DNA of 64,000 nucleotides from Cardinalis cardinalis (lineage: Eukaryota > Chordata > Aves > Passeriformes > Cardinalidae): the NCBI GenBank assembly GCA_014549065.1, contig JACDOX010000009.1, positions 11,661,188 to 11,725,187 of the forward strand. Direction: 5' to 3'. Every line of letters starts with the position of its first letter. Positions within the stretch are counted from its first letter, which is position 1. Positions 51,196-63,064 of this stretch are shown here, one piece after another. The notes under the pieces are model-generated. The model did no database searches. It had not been told where the DNA came from and was given only the letters and a program-made list of their open reading frames with translations. The translations under genes and the position numbers were made by a program.

Positions 51196-54100
51196 TTTGC
51201 CCCGTGGGTTGGGCAAAAGTTGAAGCATACATTTTAGGTCACTCATCCTTAAGAATACAAAGCAGTGGTTGAAATACTATCTCATAATATAGATGTCCTG
51301 CAACATGTCTGAATATGCAGGACATAATTTTTGTCATATAGAGAGCAGCAGAGTTGTTTCAGGCTATTGCAATTTAATCTAGATTACTTTGAAGTGTCCA
51401 AGACCAGTTTTCATAGGTTTTTTTCAGTCTTTCAGTGGTCTCAGTGCTTAGAATTTGTTTTGGAATAAGCTCTGAAAAAATGTCAAACTCCTTTTGCTAA
51501 GAAATAATTTTTCTTGTAGGATATTTGGCAACTACTGGTTTGAAGTAAAAATAGCACAAAACCCCAATTCCTTGACATATACTAGCTTGGGTGCAAGTGT
51601 GATGATGTATGCAAATGTGTTGGCATGAAAACCAGAANTTTTTTATTGTGGTTTAACTACACTAGTCTACAGCTATGTAAATATTCATAATTCTCTAATA
51701 AAAAAGATATGGATTTTTCCACTGCTATGAGTGGACACAGATTAGGTACACCTAATCCTTTTCTTACTTATGTGACTGGGTTGTTCAATGACAATAGCCA
51801 GGAGGAGAGGAAATTCTGAGCCAAGGCTTGTTCACACAGGAAAATCAGCGTGATTAAAACTTAGATGTCCAATAAAATGCCACTGGAAAAAGCAATCCTG
51901 CCCTCCTGCTCCTCTGCACCTCTTCCCACCTTGTGTCAACATCAACATGTGTAGGGCCACGTGCTAAAGTAGATCCAGGAGCAGACTGAAGCTGAACTGG
52001 CACGAAGGAGGGAGGTCTGTTTATTTTTTGGCTGGCACAGTGAGTGTTAGGCTATGATGTATGAGGAGACAAGGGGAGGGCTCTGCCCTTAGGCCCCAGN
52101 CTTTGATAATATAGAGAGTCTTGTGAAAACAACTTCTTGACTTGGGCATCTTGTCTTCCCTTTTGTTTCTCCCAGGCTCCTGTCCATGTGTGCTGAAGGT
52201 GTGGCACACCATTCTGCTTCCAGATATCACGGTGAGGCTGAAGTAGCTGAGAAAAACAGCTACTGGGCTGTGTTTCAGCTTTCTGGTTTACAGGGAAAAC
52301 AGACAGAATAAAGCCTCCCTGCAACCCTGCACAGTAAAAATCACGCTGTTCTGTTAAGTTGACTTGGTTTAATCAAGTGCTAAGTTAATACAAAAGAAGT
52401 AAAAATCTGACTCAGAGGTTCAGACTGCAGAGCCAGTGTTGGGGAATTCCTGAATGTAGCATTTCTCCAGATTTTATAATGCATACAAATAGTGGTACAT
52501 TTATGCCTACTTCCAGTAACAGCTTGCCCATTACTGAAAAAGCATGCATTTAGCTAAATTATTTTAGGAAGCAATTACTATGTTCTTAACCCTGCAGTAA
52601 ATGATACACATCAGACCACTCCCGAACATTGTGCACTTCATGCATACATGACTTCCATTCATTTATGAGCTTTTCCTTTGTTTTTAATTATTGGCAACAT
52701 TTTAAGTCTTTCACTGAAAAATTTAAATCCTCAAAATTAGATAATGTGCTATTTTTACCCACTCTTTGATCATCACTTAGAAATATATTCTACTAACTCA
52801 CATGTGGTATATCTGGCTTTTAAGGCAGGATTTCTCTTATCATGCAATATACTCCTGGGAGTTTCACTTACAATACAAAAAGACACATAGGCCTGTGTGT
52901 AAGTCTTTATGACACTGAGGTCTTGTAGGTCCTAATTTTTACACTGTGTTTACTTTTGCATTTTTTCCCTCAATAATAAACACAAAATCTTAGATCAAGT
53001 TTCCACATATCAGACTTGAATTACATGCTGCATTCATTTGTTTTTTAGTATCTAAGTCATTAATTCAGGGCTTGAATTACATGACCAAGCCAGTGATGGT
53101 TGCTGTGGTGCCACTTTATCTTGATCAAGACATTTCTGCTTCTCCCTTTGCACTCCATTTAGTTTAATCTCATTAAATCATCAGAAAATGCCACTGCCAA
53201 AAGAGAAAAAAAAGTGATTTTCTTCCTCCTATTTTAGCTTGCTGCAATGGTGTGGCACGGGGTGTGGTGCAATTGCTCCTCTAAATGCTGGAATGGAGTG
53301 GATGTGTGGTGGCCAGATAGTGGAGGTGACGCTATCAGGGTCACTGGATGAACTAGAAATCTGTAAAGACAATGCAGAGAAACACATTCTCCCATGGCTG
53401 CTAATTTTAATAAAGTAACTAAGAAAACTATTGAAAATTATATACCTCATAAAATCTGTGTGAATACCACTTTCCTTGTCTAACATCTTTGTCACTGGAG
53501 GAGTAGGGAAGCAGGCATGTAATTCCCACCAAACTCCAAAACTCCTCTGTGAAATTTGTCCTTGAAGAATATTGCTGGCAAAGTCTGCTGGCTCAGACAT
53601 GGGTGCAGTTCATGAAGGTATCTGAAGTTACTGAACAAGAGCAGAGGTTTTAGCCTTGGTGAATCTCTGAGAAATATGAAATGTAACTTCAGTGAAGGCA
53701 GGATTTCTCTCTAAAAAACTTGTTTTGTGTTTAAAGATAGACATGTGCTTTCCCTGCTTGCTGAGCTTCAGTTTCCAAGAGAAACAATTTTTTCCCTATT
53801 TTGCTCCAGGTTTCCCATGACCACTTCAGGACGTCAGTTTATCATGTGCCATCAAAAGGACTCTAAGAATTTGGTCCTGAAAGAAACATCCTGGTTTATA
53901 AACTCACTTCTCCTATCACATCATAGAATCCCTTTCGTTAGTTCACCCTCATCTACACATTCAAGACATTTTCTATAAATTTAGTTTTAACCTTGAAGTT
54001 TCCAAAATGTGTTACACTTGTATTGTTTTATTCTTTTGATACTATATTTAAGCAAGAAAATTCCACAAGCTCATAACAACCATCACATAAGGACCATCAG

Positions 54101-55141
54101 CATAGAACAAATACACACAAAATTGTTACCAAATGTTCTTAGTTTATACTTTTCAATAAAAGAGAAACAAAAAACATGAATAGNCTGACTTGTCAGCATG
54201 ACTACTTAATTACTTACTTGACAAACATTGAATAATAAAATGCAAATGAATTCTTTCAAGATTTTGAATTTTTATAGACATAAAAGGTGCAGAAGATTTT
54301 GCTGGGTGGGTGGTCTAAGAATTTGCCTTTTGTTCAACAGTTTTTCTTGGGATGTGAATAAGTCTCTGTTTCCTAAGTGAATCAGTGTAACAGTGATATA
54401 TTATCAGATAATTCCAAAGGCAAATTGCTGGGGAAAGGGAGAAAACATGAATGAGCATCTTTTGCAAAAGATTGACTATTGAAAGTAGGAGCTACTGGTA
54501 ATGAACTCCAGACAGTGCTGTAGGAGTGATAAGAACAGGAAATGCTTTGGGCAACATTGCTCTACAAAAATAGCCCTTTTAAAATGCAACATGGCTGGCC
54601 TGTCTTTAGCAGCATGGCTGTTGAAAGGATTGCATGAAATTAATTGTACCATAGATGACTCTTGACATGCTGGGCTCCTCCTTGTTTCAGATTCTACTTT
54701 GTGATCTTGTTAAGCTCTGGAACTGGAACAGCAGACCCTTTCAACAGATAACACTAAGTTCAGCTACTCTTCTCTGTAGCTCCCTGTTACTTAGCATTAA
54801 TGAAAAGATTAAGAATATCAGCTTATTTTCAGTTGATGGGAAAGACTCTGCAGTTTTTTTTACAGTTATGAAAGGAGTGTCTGACACAATCTGGGAAAGC
54901 ACTGGCATTCAAACAACTATTCTTCTGAACCCAGACAGTTATATAAGTTTCACTGGGTGCCATTGCCAATTTACTGAAAGCAATTTCTTTCGATATTACA
55001 TATCACTTCAGTGATGTTGTAAAGACACTGAAAACTTGAATATTTGCTACTTCTTTTCCTGAAGACTTTATTTGTTTGGGAATGTCAGATTCTAAACAAT
55101 GTAGTTATTCATCATTAACTTTTTCCCACTCTTCCCTCCAG

Positions 55142-55287
55142 AATAAAGTCCCTTTCAGGCCAGGCTTGTTGGGAAACTTCAAATGACGGAGAGAACAACC
55201 AGACACTAAACAAATGTGGAAGTTCTGTTGTCATGGAAGTATTTCTAAGTTATGTCCTAAAAGCATTGCTCATACAAAGGTGTGCAG
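55142..55287 (+). other. Candidate 146-base exon with open frame (unconfirmed)
   Basis: CTTTTTCCCACTCTTCCCTCCAG, split as a pyrimidine tract ending at 55141, is among the best acceptor-like sites in the window; the segment ends GTGTGCAG followed by GTATGTAAG, a near-ideal donor. One frame stays open for all 48 codons, entered with one base completing a codon and left with one trailing base. The peptide has a polar first half with two Cys and a hydrophobic stretch near its end; no family recognised. An open run of 48 codons in one of three frames is not rare by chance, so the splice sites carry most of the weight. A noncoding exon is equally possible. Confidence 0.28.
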
Positions 55288-57300
55288 GTATGTAAGCATG
55301 ATTGTAGCTCATGCAATACAGCAATTATCAATGTCTAAGGACTTTGTTGATGGCAGAAGAAAAGAATCAAGAGTTTCAGTCAGCAGTCCACAATTTGGGC
55401 ACAGAAAATTTGTAGCAGATGTTTCTTGCAAAAGCCTGTCCCTTCAGAGGGAGGTAAGTCTTTTGGATAGAACCTTCTACAAAGTACCCACTACCACACT
55501 TTCAAGACATTTGTCTGCTGCTTGAATTAAAAAAAAAAGGGTTTTCCTAATATTTTTGTAATTATTAACTCCTTGCAAAAACTTATGGCACTTTTTTGAA
55601 CAATCTTAGCTGGGNGGCCTGGCTCCCAACATTGGAGTTGTTCTGAAGGGAATTCTCAAGAAGTGAGAATTGAGGCACATTTTCCACACTTATTTAACCA
55701 CAGCTGTAGTCAGTTATTTTTTTATGAACAGCTCTATATTAGTAGACTGAAGATATATGGAGTAATTAGGGTGTCTGTCTTATAACTTTTTTCCCTAAAA
55801 ATGAAGTGAAATAGCTTGAACATCAATTTATATAACAAATAAATTTATGGAAACACAGAAAAGATCATCTTTGGAAGCACCAGTGTTTGAAAAGGCATGT
55901 GGATACATTCTTACCAGATTAAATGGCAGGCTGAGATGGACAAGGAGGTGACATGGCCATTTTCCACTTCTCATATCCTATCTGAAGCCTATGAGAAGCA
56001 GAATATAATTCAAAGTGGTGCAGATTTTACTTCCGTTGAAATCAGAAATAACGTTGGCTTAAAGGTCTCTGAGTCCTTGCAAGCCATTTAAGATCAAACA
56101 TAAGAGGAATTGAGGAGAATTTCAGTTGAATAATTTGATTACTCCAATAAAACTTACAGAGATATTTTAAACTTTCTGGGAAGACAGAATATTCAAGCAC
56201 CTTCAGAAAATATACGGAAGTGACTAAACCAAAAGTAGCAGGCCAGAAAACAATTTTTGTTTTCTGACTTGGGNTTTCAGGGTCCTAAGCAAAGTCTATC
56301 TTCACACTTCCACTAAAATGAGAAGCTATTTTCTCTTGCTTTTTTTCAGATGAGATTAGTGGATGTCTGATGCCATCTGAAAGTATTCAGTAGATTCCAT
56401 TTTTTCCTGTAGGCTGGAAGGTCTCCCACGTTGTCCTTTGTTATATTGCAAGCCCTGGGTTTACACTATGGGGTGTCTAAAATGATGCCCTATGCCTATG
56501 CTTAAGGACTTGAAGCCTTGATGTGTTTGGGCATCTAGGACTACTGGGAGGATGTGAATGAGCTTTGATGTCAGATCCCGTTGGGTCTGTGAAACTGAGG
56601 ACTCAGTCTTTGCATCAGTGTTCAACCTTTTGAAAGCCCACTTTAACACTCTGTGAAAGGAATTAACCAGGGAAAGTCTTACAATTCTCCTGCTAAAATT
56701 AAGTTTTGAGTAGAGCAAAATACCAATTACAATTGCAGTTAGAAATAGATTTTTTTCCTCCAATCATCTGAGTATTTTTTAATGAAAAATTAATAAAAGG
56801 AAGTAATTTTCTCTTTTGAGATTAATAATCTATTACTCTGATGAAAATTGTGCCTCAGCTACCAGCCAGTTTCATTAATTGTGGGATCTGCTATGCAGTT
56901 TGCTGCTAATTAGTGAGTAATACTCCATAAAAGCAATTGCGTGTGAACTCTTTCCTTTAAAAACACAACCCTCAATGGGAGTTGACTTCCTCACTCTCCT
57001 TTGAAAATTCCATCCCTGGTATTTCTTATTATATTAGTAAGCAGTTATTATTCAGAAATTATTGCTGGCTAATTACATTCAGTGGAGAAGGCAGATAAGG
57101 AGGAAACCTCATGAGGTTATTTCATTACAGTGAATAGCATGCATGTCTTCTTAATGGTGGAGATACAGAGAGTTCTGCAAGAAAATCTGCTTGAGAGCTG
57201 AAAAAGATACAGAAATAAGTAATTCATTCTTCTGAAGACACATACCCTGATGAAAGAGCTCTTAATTTTTCACATGATTGCACTTGCATTTTGTCTGCAG
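55288..57300. other. Unique DNA, possible intron and TAATTA-rich block
   Basis: If the flanking candidate exons belong to one transcript, this is the intron between them. A further GTAAGT donor lies at about 55453 after GAGGGAG but lacks a convincing acceptor. Around 56870-57080 homeodomain-type core motifs (ATTAATTG, CTAATTAG, CTAATTAC) cluster. Confidence 0.4.
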
Positions 57301-57410
57301 CTATTCACTGCCAAAGTCCTACACTGTTGAGAGATTGTGGCTTCTGAGCACAATGCTGATCTGAGGTTGTCACAATGACCAAAAATGTCAAATTTATACT
57401 CAGAATCTTG
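57301..57410 (+). other. Candidate 110-base noncoding exon (unconfirmed)
   Basis: TTGCACTTGCATTTTGTCTG followed by CAG is a strong acceptor, and the segment ends ATCTTG followed by GTAAGTAC, a strong donor. All three forward frames contain stops, so if it is an exon it belongs to a noncoding RNA or an untranslated region. It lies 2 kb downstream of the candidate exon at 55142-55287. Confidence 0.22.
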
Positions 57411-60400
57411 GTAAGTACAGGAAGAAATAGCACTGCTTATATCACACAGACATCTATTAGAGTAAGTGCTTTTTTTCTCCCAAAACACACATAACTGGGC
57501 AGAACTGCAAGACACTGAACTACAGCAAATAGTCTCAGCCCAGTCAGGAGGACTTGAAATGTCCTAAAAAAGGTCACTGAGTCCCATAATGACACAGTAA
57601 ATGGGTGTGAGTGAGCATTACATATCCTCCGAATATACTTTAATGTTGTCGCTCCTAATGCCTGCTTGGATATTTTTCTGATAGTTTTTGGCAATTTGTC
57701 TTGGCATGGGACTATGATCTATGTTGAAATGATAAAGGAGACATTGTTACAATGGAGTCTGAGTCATAACCCCCTGTATAATTGTTTCTGTCTTTTACTG
57801 GCAAATTGCTAATACTGAGGATGCTTTTGGGTGTTTATTCTCTGTTACTGAGGTATTTACCCTGTGGTAAGCAGTCTCATGGAACAAAGAGTCTAAAACA
57901 ATGGTCTCTTTAATGGACTATTCTGTGGTGTCTGAGGATAATTGGAAGATAAATTAATTAATATCTGCAAGTTGAAGTATTTCTACAAGCCCGTTAAATG
58001 CTGTTATTCTATCTTAAAAACTAGCTCATGGCAATATTAATGAATGATGTAGTAGAATCCAAGAACAACCATAGGCTTTTGCAGCTCAACATGTTCTTTC
58101 TTGTTGTGATCAATAGCGAATGACATTATTTAGGAGGGTATCAGAGGGAATAACTTCAGGTTCAAAGATCTGGTGGTCATTGTCCTGTANTGTGATAGGC
58201 AAAACTGAATGACACATTCTCTATAAAAAGCTTTCTAATCCAAATCATGTAGGAACATGTGGTGTCTCCAGCAGAAGTTGAAAGAGAAAGAATCTCAGTA
58301 TGGTACGCCTGTTCTGCATACCAAAAAATATGTCTGACCTGGATCTGGGTCATAGGTTTAGGTATACAGTTAGTGAGGTTTTTCCCTCCTTAATTATTTT
58401 TGAACCTGCCNCAGGAATGCTAATCCACCGAAACATGAACTCAGAGCTTTGAATTTCCAGCATCCCTTTGTAATATATGGATAATTTTGTTTCTCACTAA
58501 AGGACTGTTAGCCTGGTCATAATATTAAGAAAAGAGAAGACAATGAACCAACAGGCATAATATAAATTTATTGAAGGTGTATACTTCCATGTCTTTTCTC
58601 TTTGACATATATCTTTTAAAACATCTGACTCAGGTCAAAATCATTTAAAACTAAGAAAAGAGAACAATCCCTTCCACAAATACCTTGTACTCTTTGAAGA
58701 TATTCTCTTTTGTTAAGAATAAAGGTAAGCATGAAGTGCAAAACTTTAATTTTTGATTTACATGAAGAAATATTCATTTGGCTTGTAAAATATGTCAGCA
58801 TTTTTGAGCAAACAACTTAAAACTTGATGCTTCCAAGGATAAACTAAACTTCCCCTACATACAAGGAAGGGATAGAATTCCTTGCAAAATTAATTTTGAT
58901 GTGAACATTCATAAACACCACGGCTGTAATCCTGTAGGGGAAAGCAAACACAACAGCCTTGATAGTCAAGTGATCAATCCTTTTGCTCTAATACATGAAA
59001 TTCTTTAACCAAGTGGATGCTTCTCATTTAAGGACCAGTGCACATGGATGAGTCTTTATATCATCCACAGGGGGTCTCCTTTTTTATACTTGGGAAGTTT
59101 AATTTATCCCTGAGCCTGCACAGTGTAACACTCACAAAATCATTCAACTCCCAGTGCTATCAAAGATGAGAATGTTAACTTTATCAAAGATAATGGGAGA
59201 GACTTCCCCAAAAATTTATTACCAATCTTTATGAAGGTACATCAAGGTNAAACACTCACATTGTTTTCTCTAACTAGATATTGAAATGTTCTGCTGGTGT
59301 CACTTCAGATTGAAAGTGTCTCTTAATAAAGGGCCAGCATGTTGCTTACTTGATGCAGAGTTTGTAACAATATGTCATACACAGGGCANGTCTGGAGAAA
59401 TAATTTTATTTCTGCTAGTCCAGATCACAGCAGCAATTGACCCACGGTGATTTAGAGATCCTTTAATCCTTCTCCATTTGATCCAGAATTATTCAGCATT
59501 AAAGCTAGTATTTAATGAAGCTAAAATTAATTAGTAGCATTCATTTTTGAGCCATAATGCATTGAATATACAGGTGGATCTCACTCATTGAAAGAAATAC
59601 AAAATCAGATTTTAGAAATCCAAGAGTCTGCTGAGGTAGACTGATCAAATTCTGCCCAAATATGTTTTTCTCCCTGCATCTTCTCTCAGCTGACATGCAA
59701 GTACATGAATTTGAAATTTACATAGTTGTAACTAAGAGCATAATTTGGCCCTTCAGCTCTTTCATAAAATTTTATTTTTCTTAGCAAATTATTTAAATAT
59801 GTTAATGTATATATGTATGAATGAATATATATGAATATTTATATTCCAACATANCTATCAGTTCATTCGGCATCTGTGTTGTGAGGTAAGCCAAGCAGTT
59901 AAACATGAGGTTTTAAACATATTCCTATAAATCCTGCTTTGTTTCAAGTCCAGCACAGATGTAGAGCTGTTCATCTTCATTTAATAGCTGGTATATTCCT
60001 GAGGTTTTTGTATTTAAAGGGCATAATTTTCTCTTCTATACNTCATAATCTTCATACTTCACCTCTTCATTAAATTTTAGTTCAAGTCTAGGATNCTGAG
60101 CTTACAGTTATTGAAATTTCCTTATTTTTTCCTCCACTACATCTCTTTTTTCAGAGTCCAAACTGGAGCATTCTTACAAGCTTAAATCTTGGTGAAACTT
60201 CCACTGAAGTTGGTGCAGCCAATATTTGGTGGCCTGTTTTCATTCAAACTTCTTTTTGTGGCAGCTGTCACACATTTAGGAAAGCTTAGGACACCCTTGG
60301 CCCCTCTATTAACTCCCCCAGCTAAGAGAAGGAAAGAAACCATGGGCTTGTGTCTCTGTGAGTATTTTACTGCCTCTTGGTTTGCTAAACAAATTGCTCC

Positions 60401-62654
60401 CNATGAAAATCTTTCTGCAAGTGCTCTGTTAGCACTCCTTTCTCCTCTCTCCACATTGGTTCAAATACGACCACTGGGCTACTTTTCAGAGCACCTTAAG
60501 TACAATATAAACAGTGCTCACGTTACAAATTTGCAAAACAAGAATAAATTTTCATGACATTTATGCAAACTTNTGGTTTAGCTTGTGTAAACTGTGCATT
60601 CCCTATGCACAAAGAATGGGCTTTATTACATTAGTGAAAATAGGTTGAGCATTTAGAAGAAAGTATTATGTATTCCAACTCAATGAAAACATATAAAAAC
60701 CCCAAAATTAAAGATGATAATGTTTGGATCATGGGGATTAGTTGGAGGGGAAAAAAAATCCCATGAATGTGAAAAAAGAAATTAACCTTAGATCCATTGC
60801 TGGCATCCTTAGCTTGCACATGTTTGGCAAACATGCAAAACTTGAAATATGAGACCTGGCAGTACCATGGTGCCAGACATAGCTAGCATTGGAAATATTC
60901 TTCCAAATTATTAAAAAGTGCTCTGAAACTGCTGCAAAAACAAAGTTCCTTATCCTATAATATAGTCCTTACATTGAGCATATAAATGTAGTACTATACT
61001 TTGACATTAAAATAAATCGGAGCATATTTACGTATCCAGGACTGATAAACTTCCATGAAATGCAAGTATGAAATGGCTCCAGGTTNCAAAATAACTTGCA
61101 ATTTTACTTTGGAAAGCTTTTGTTCTCCCTCATGGTGCCATCACATAGACAGCTACAGCCTGTAGTGGCCAACAAAGGCTCTTTGTCACTCAGCAAGTCT
61201 TCTGTGTCTTCTCTTTCCAGAATTTATTTTTATTAAATTGATTATAAGAAAGTGAGTAGGGTCAGCATTCATTCACTTTCCATAATTTTATCAAGTTCTA
61301 AATGGTGCTGATAAACAAGGTATACTTCTTAAGTGATTAAATTACTGTAATTAAGTTTATTTCAAGTTTAGATGATGTCAGTTCCTCTAGACATGTCTAT
61401 CCAGAATGTGGTGATTACATGAAAGACTGAAGGACAGTTGGAGGTAAACTTTCCCATTTGCCTTCTGCAAGTATAGTATGGTTTAAGGAGAACTGCTGCT
61501 TAAATCAAGGAAAATCAAAAGGCCAGAAAATGTACTGATTTGAATGAAAATGAAGTTTGCTTTAAAAAAACATAAGTTGGGTAATCTGAAAGTGAAAAAA
61601 TAATTTTTTTAAGTGATGTATCAAAAAAGCTTCTTTTACACCTTAATGGAATGATCCTTATTTTCCATTACTATTATAACTAACAAAATTCAAACCTCTN
61701 TTTTTTAATACTGAAACTGGAAAAACTTGAAAGGTTCAGAACTGGAGCACAGGGCTCTATTTATCTCTTTTTAAAACTGAATATCCTAATGTTATGTGGG
61801 TTTTTTTGTGTTTTGTTTTGGGTTTGGTTTTTTTCCCATGGGCCATTCCAGTACTTCCAGTTTATGTTTTCTTTCAGAAATTGATAAAACAGAAGAGGTT
61901 GTTGATGAGATGGACAGGCTGGTTCAAGTCAGTTTTATTAAAGTATAACTCAAGGTAGGCAAGCCAGGTGACTTCCACTTTACCTTTTGCTGGTAATAGT
62001 CTACATGCACTTCAAGAATTTTAGGCTAATTCATGAATTCTACTGCTAAAATTTTTGTAGAGAGACATCTATCATGCCACCAGGTGCTCCACATATTCTG
62101 CAAGAAGTTAGTGTGAGTAACATCAAGCAAAGACAAGCCTACACTAAACTAGGCTGACAGTTTCCACAGTTATAAAATCTGGNTAAAGTACCACAAGTTT
62201 CTGATATAAAGACTGTTCAGCATGAAATGGAAATATGTCCCTCTGGTGCTTTCTGTAATTTTAACCTGCCCCTCCTTTGGCTCACTCACTGAGCTTTGTC
62301 TGTGTTTTGAATCCTCTGATGATTTTAGTTCACAGTACTGGTCATTTTGTGAGAAATTTGTGAGCTTGGTCATTTTGTGAGAAATTACTGCAGCTGCTAA
62401 TCTGCATGATCCCTGCAAGGGAGGGTGAGAACTGTGCAGACTAGCAGCACTTCTATCTGCATGGCTAAGCTCTTGTCTTTATACAATAACATGGTATTTT
62501 CATAAATCAAAATATGAATGTCCCTTGGGGATGTAACACCTCCAGGTTAGGGAATACATAAATAAATGTTCATCTGCTGAGGCTGAAATCGTGGAATTTT
62601 GTCAGTCTTCTCCTGCAGTCAGTCTGCTGGGATGTTGGCAATAAAATTCTCAGA
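57411..62654. other. Unique AT-rich DNA, no gene recognised
   Basis: Short open frames only (longest 122 codons at 60189-60557, + strand, overlapped by an antisense frame; no domain recognised). A small TATATG-rich run lies at about 59805-59840, a T/G-rich tract at about 61799-61836, and a spaced direct duplication at 62339-62386. Confidence 0.55.
62339..62386. repeat. 20-base direct repeat, 8-base spacer
   Basis: TGGTCATTTTGTGAGAAATT occurs at 62339-62358 and 62367-62386, identical, separated by TGTGAGCT. A local duplication with a 28-base period. Confidence 0.9.
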
Positions 62655-63064
62655 TCAGCAGACCACAGGCTTGGTGATTCTTCTTGACCCGAGAGTATTT
62701 GTGATATCCTGCAGTTGTGATGTTTTGCTGGTCTGTAGAAGTTTCTTTAACATTACTGCAGTAACATGATCACCAGTACCCAATGCCTTATGCACAATGC
62801 CTCAAAAACACGACAGTGGGTTTTTCCATTTTTGCTAAGATTCTGGATAGAACTGTGGTCATTTCCACTTGTCAGCAAGAACTGCTCCTTGCACTCAGCC
62901 TCCAGCTGCCCAGCACAACTCTCTAAGAAGTTATTTGATGAGATCACAGGGGCAGAACTACTGTATGCCTGTGTTACAGGAGCAGTACAGCCACAGCCAT
63001 GTGCCTTGACTACCCCAGAACTTCTGGGCACTGAAGAAATTACCCATTCTATACCCAAGATTTG
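62655..63064 (-). other. Possible decayed coding fragment or retrocopy, minus strand
   Basis: On the minus strand one frame is open from 63064 to 62753 (about 103 codons). Where it loses protein-like character, the frame reading 62801-62655 takes over with a 48-residue stretch of normal composition (motif LGTGDHVTAV early, KKLLQ in the middle) ending in a stop. Two adjoining open stretches in different frames suggest one frameshift in an old coding sequence. No family is recognised, no poly-A tail follows, and chance open frames are a real alternative. The antisense strand is also open for 106 codons, which weakens the case. Confidence 0.2.

Larger units (their letters stand above)
49509..55141. 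other. Unique AT-rich DNA, no confirmed gene
   Basis: Ordinary sequence with short open frames. Contains the 25-base-period duplication at 51147-51195 and the minus-strand candidate microexon at 49997-50041. A cluster of Ns sits in poly-T at about 49962-49971. Confidence 0.5.
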
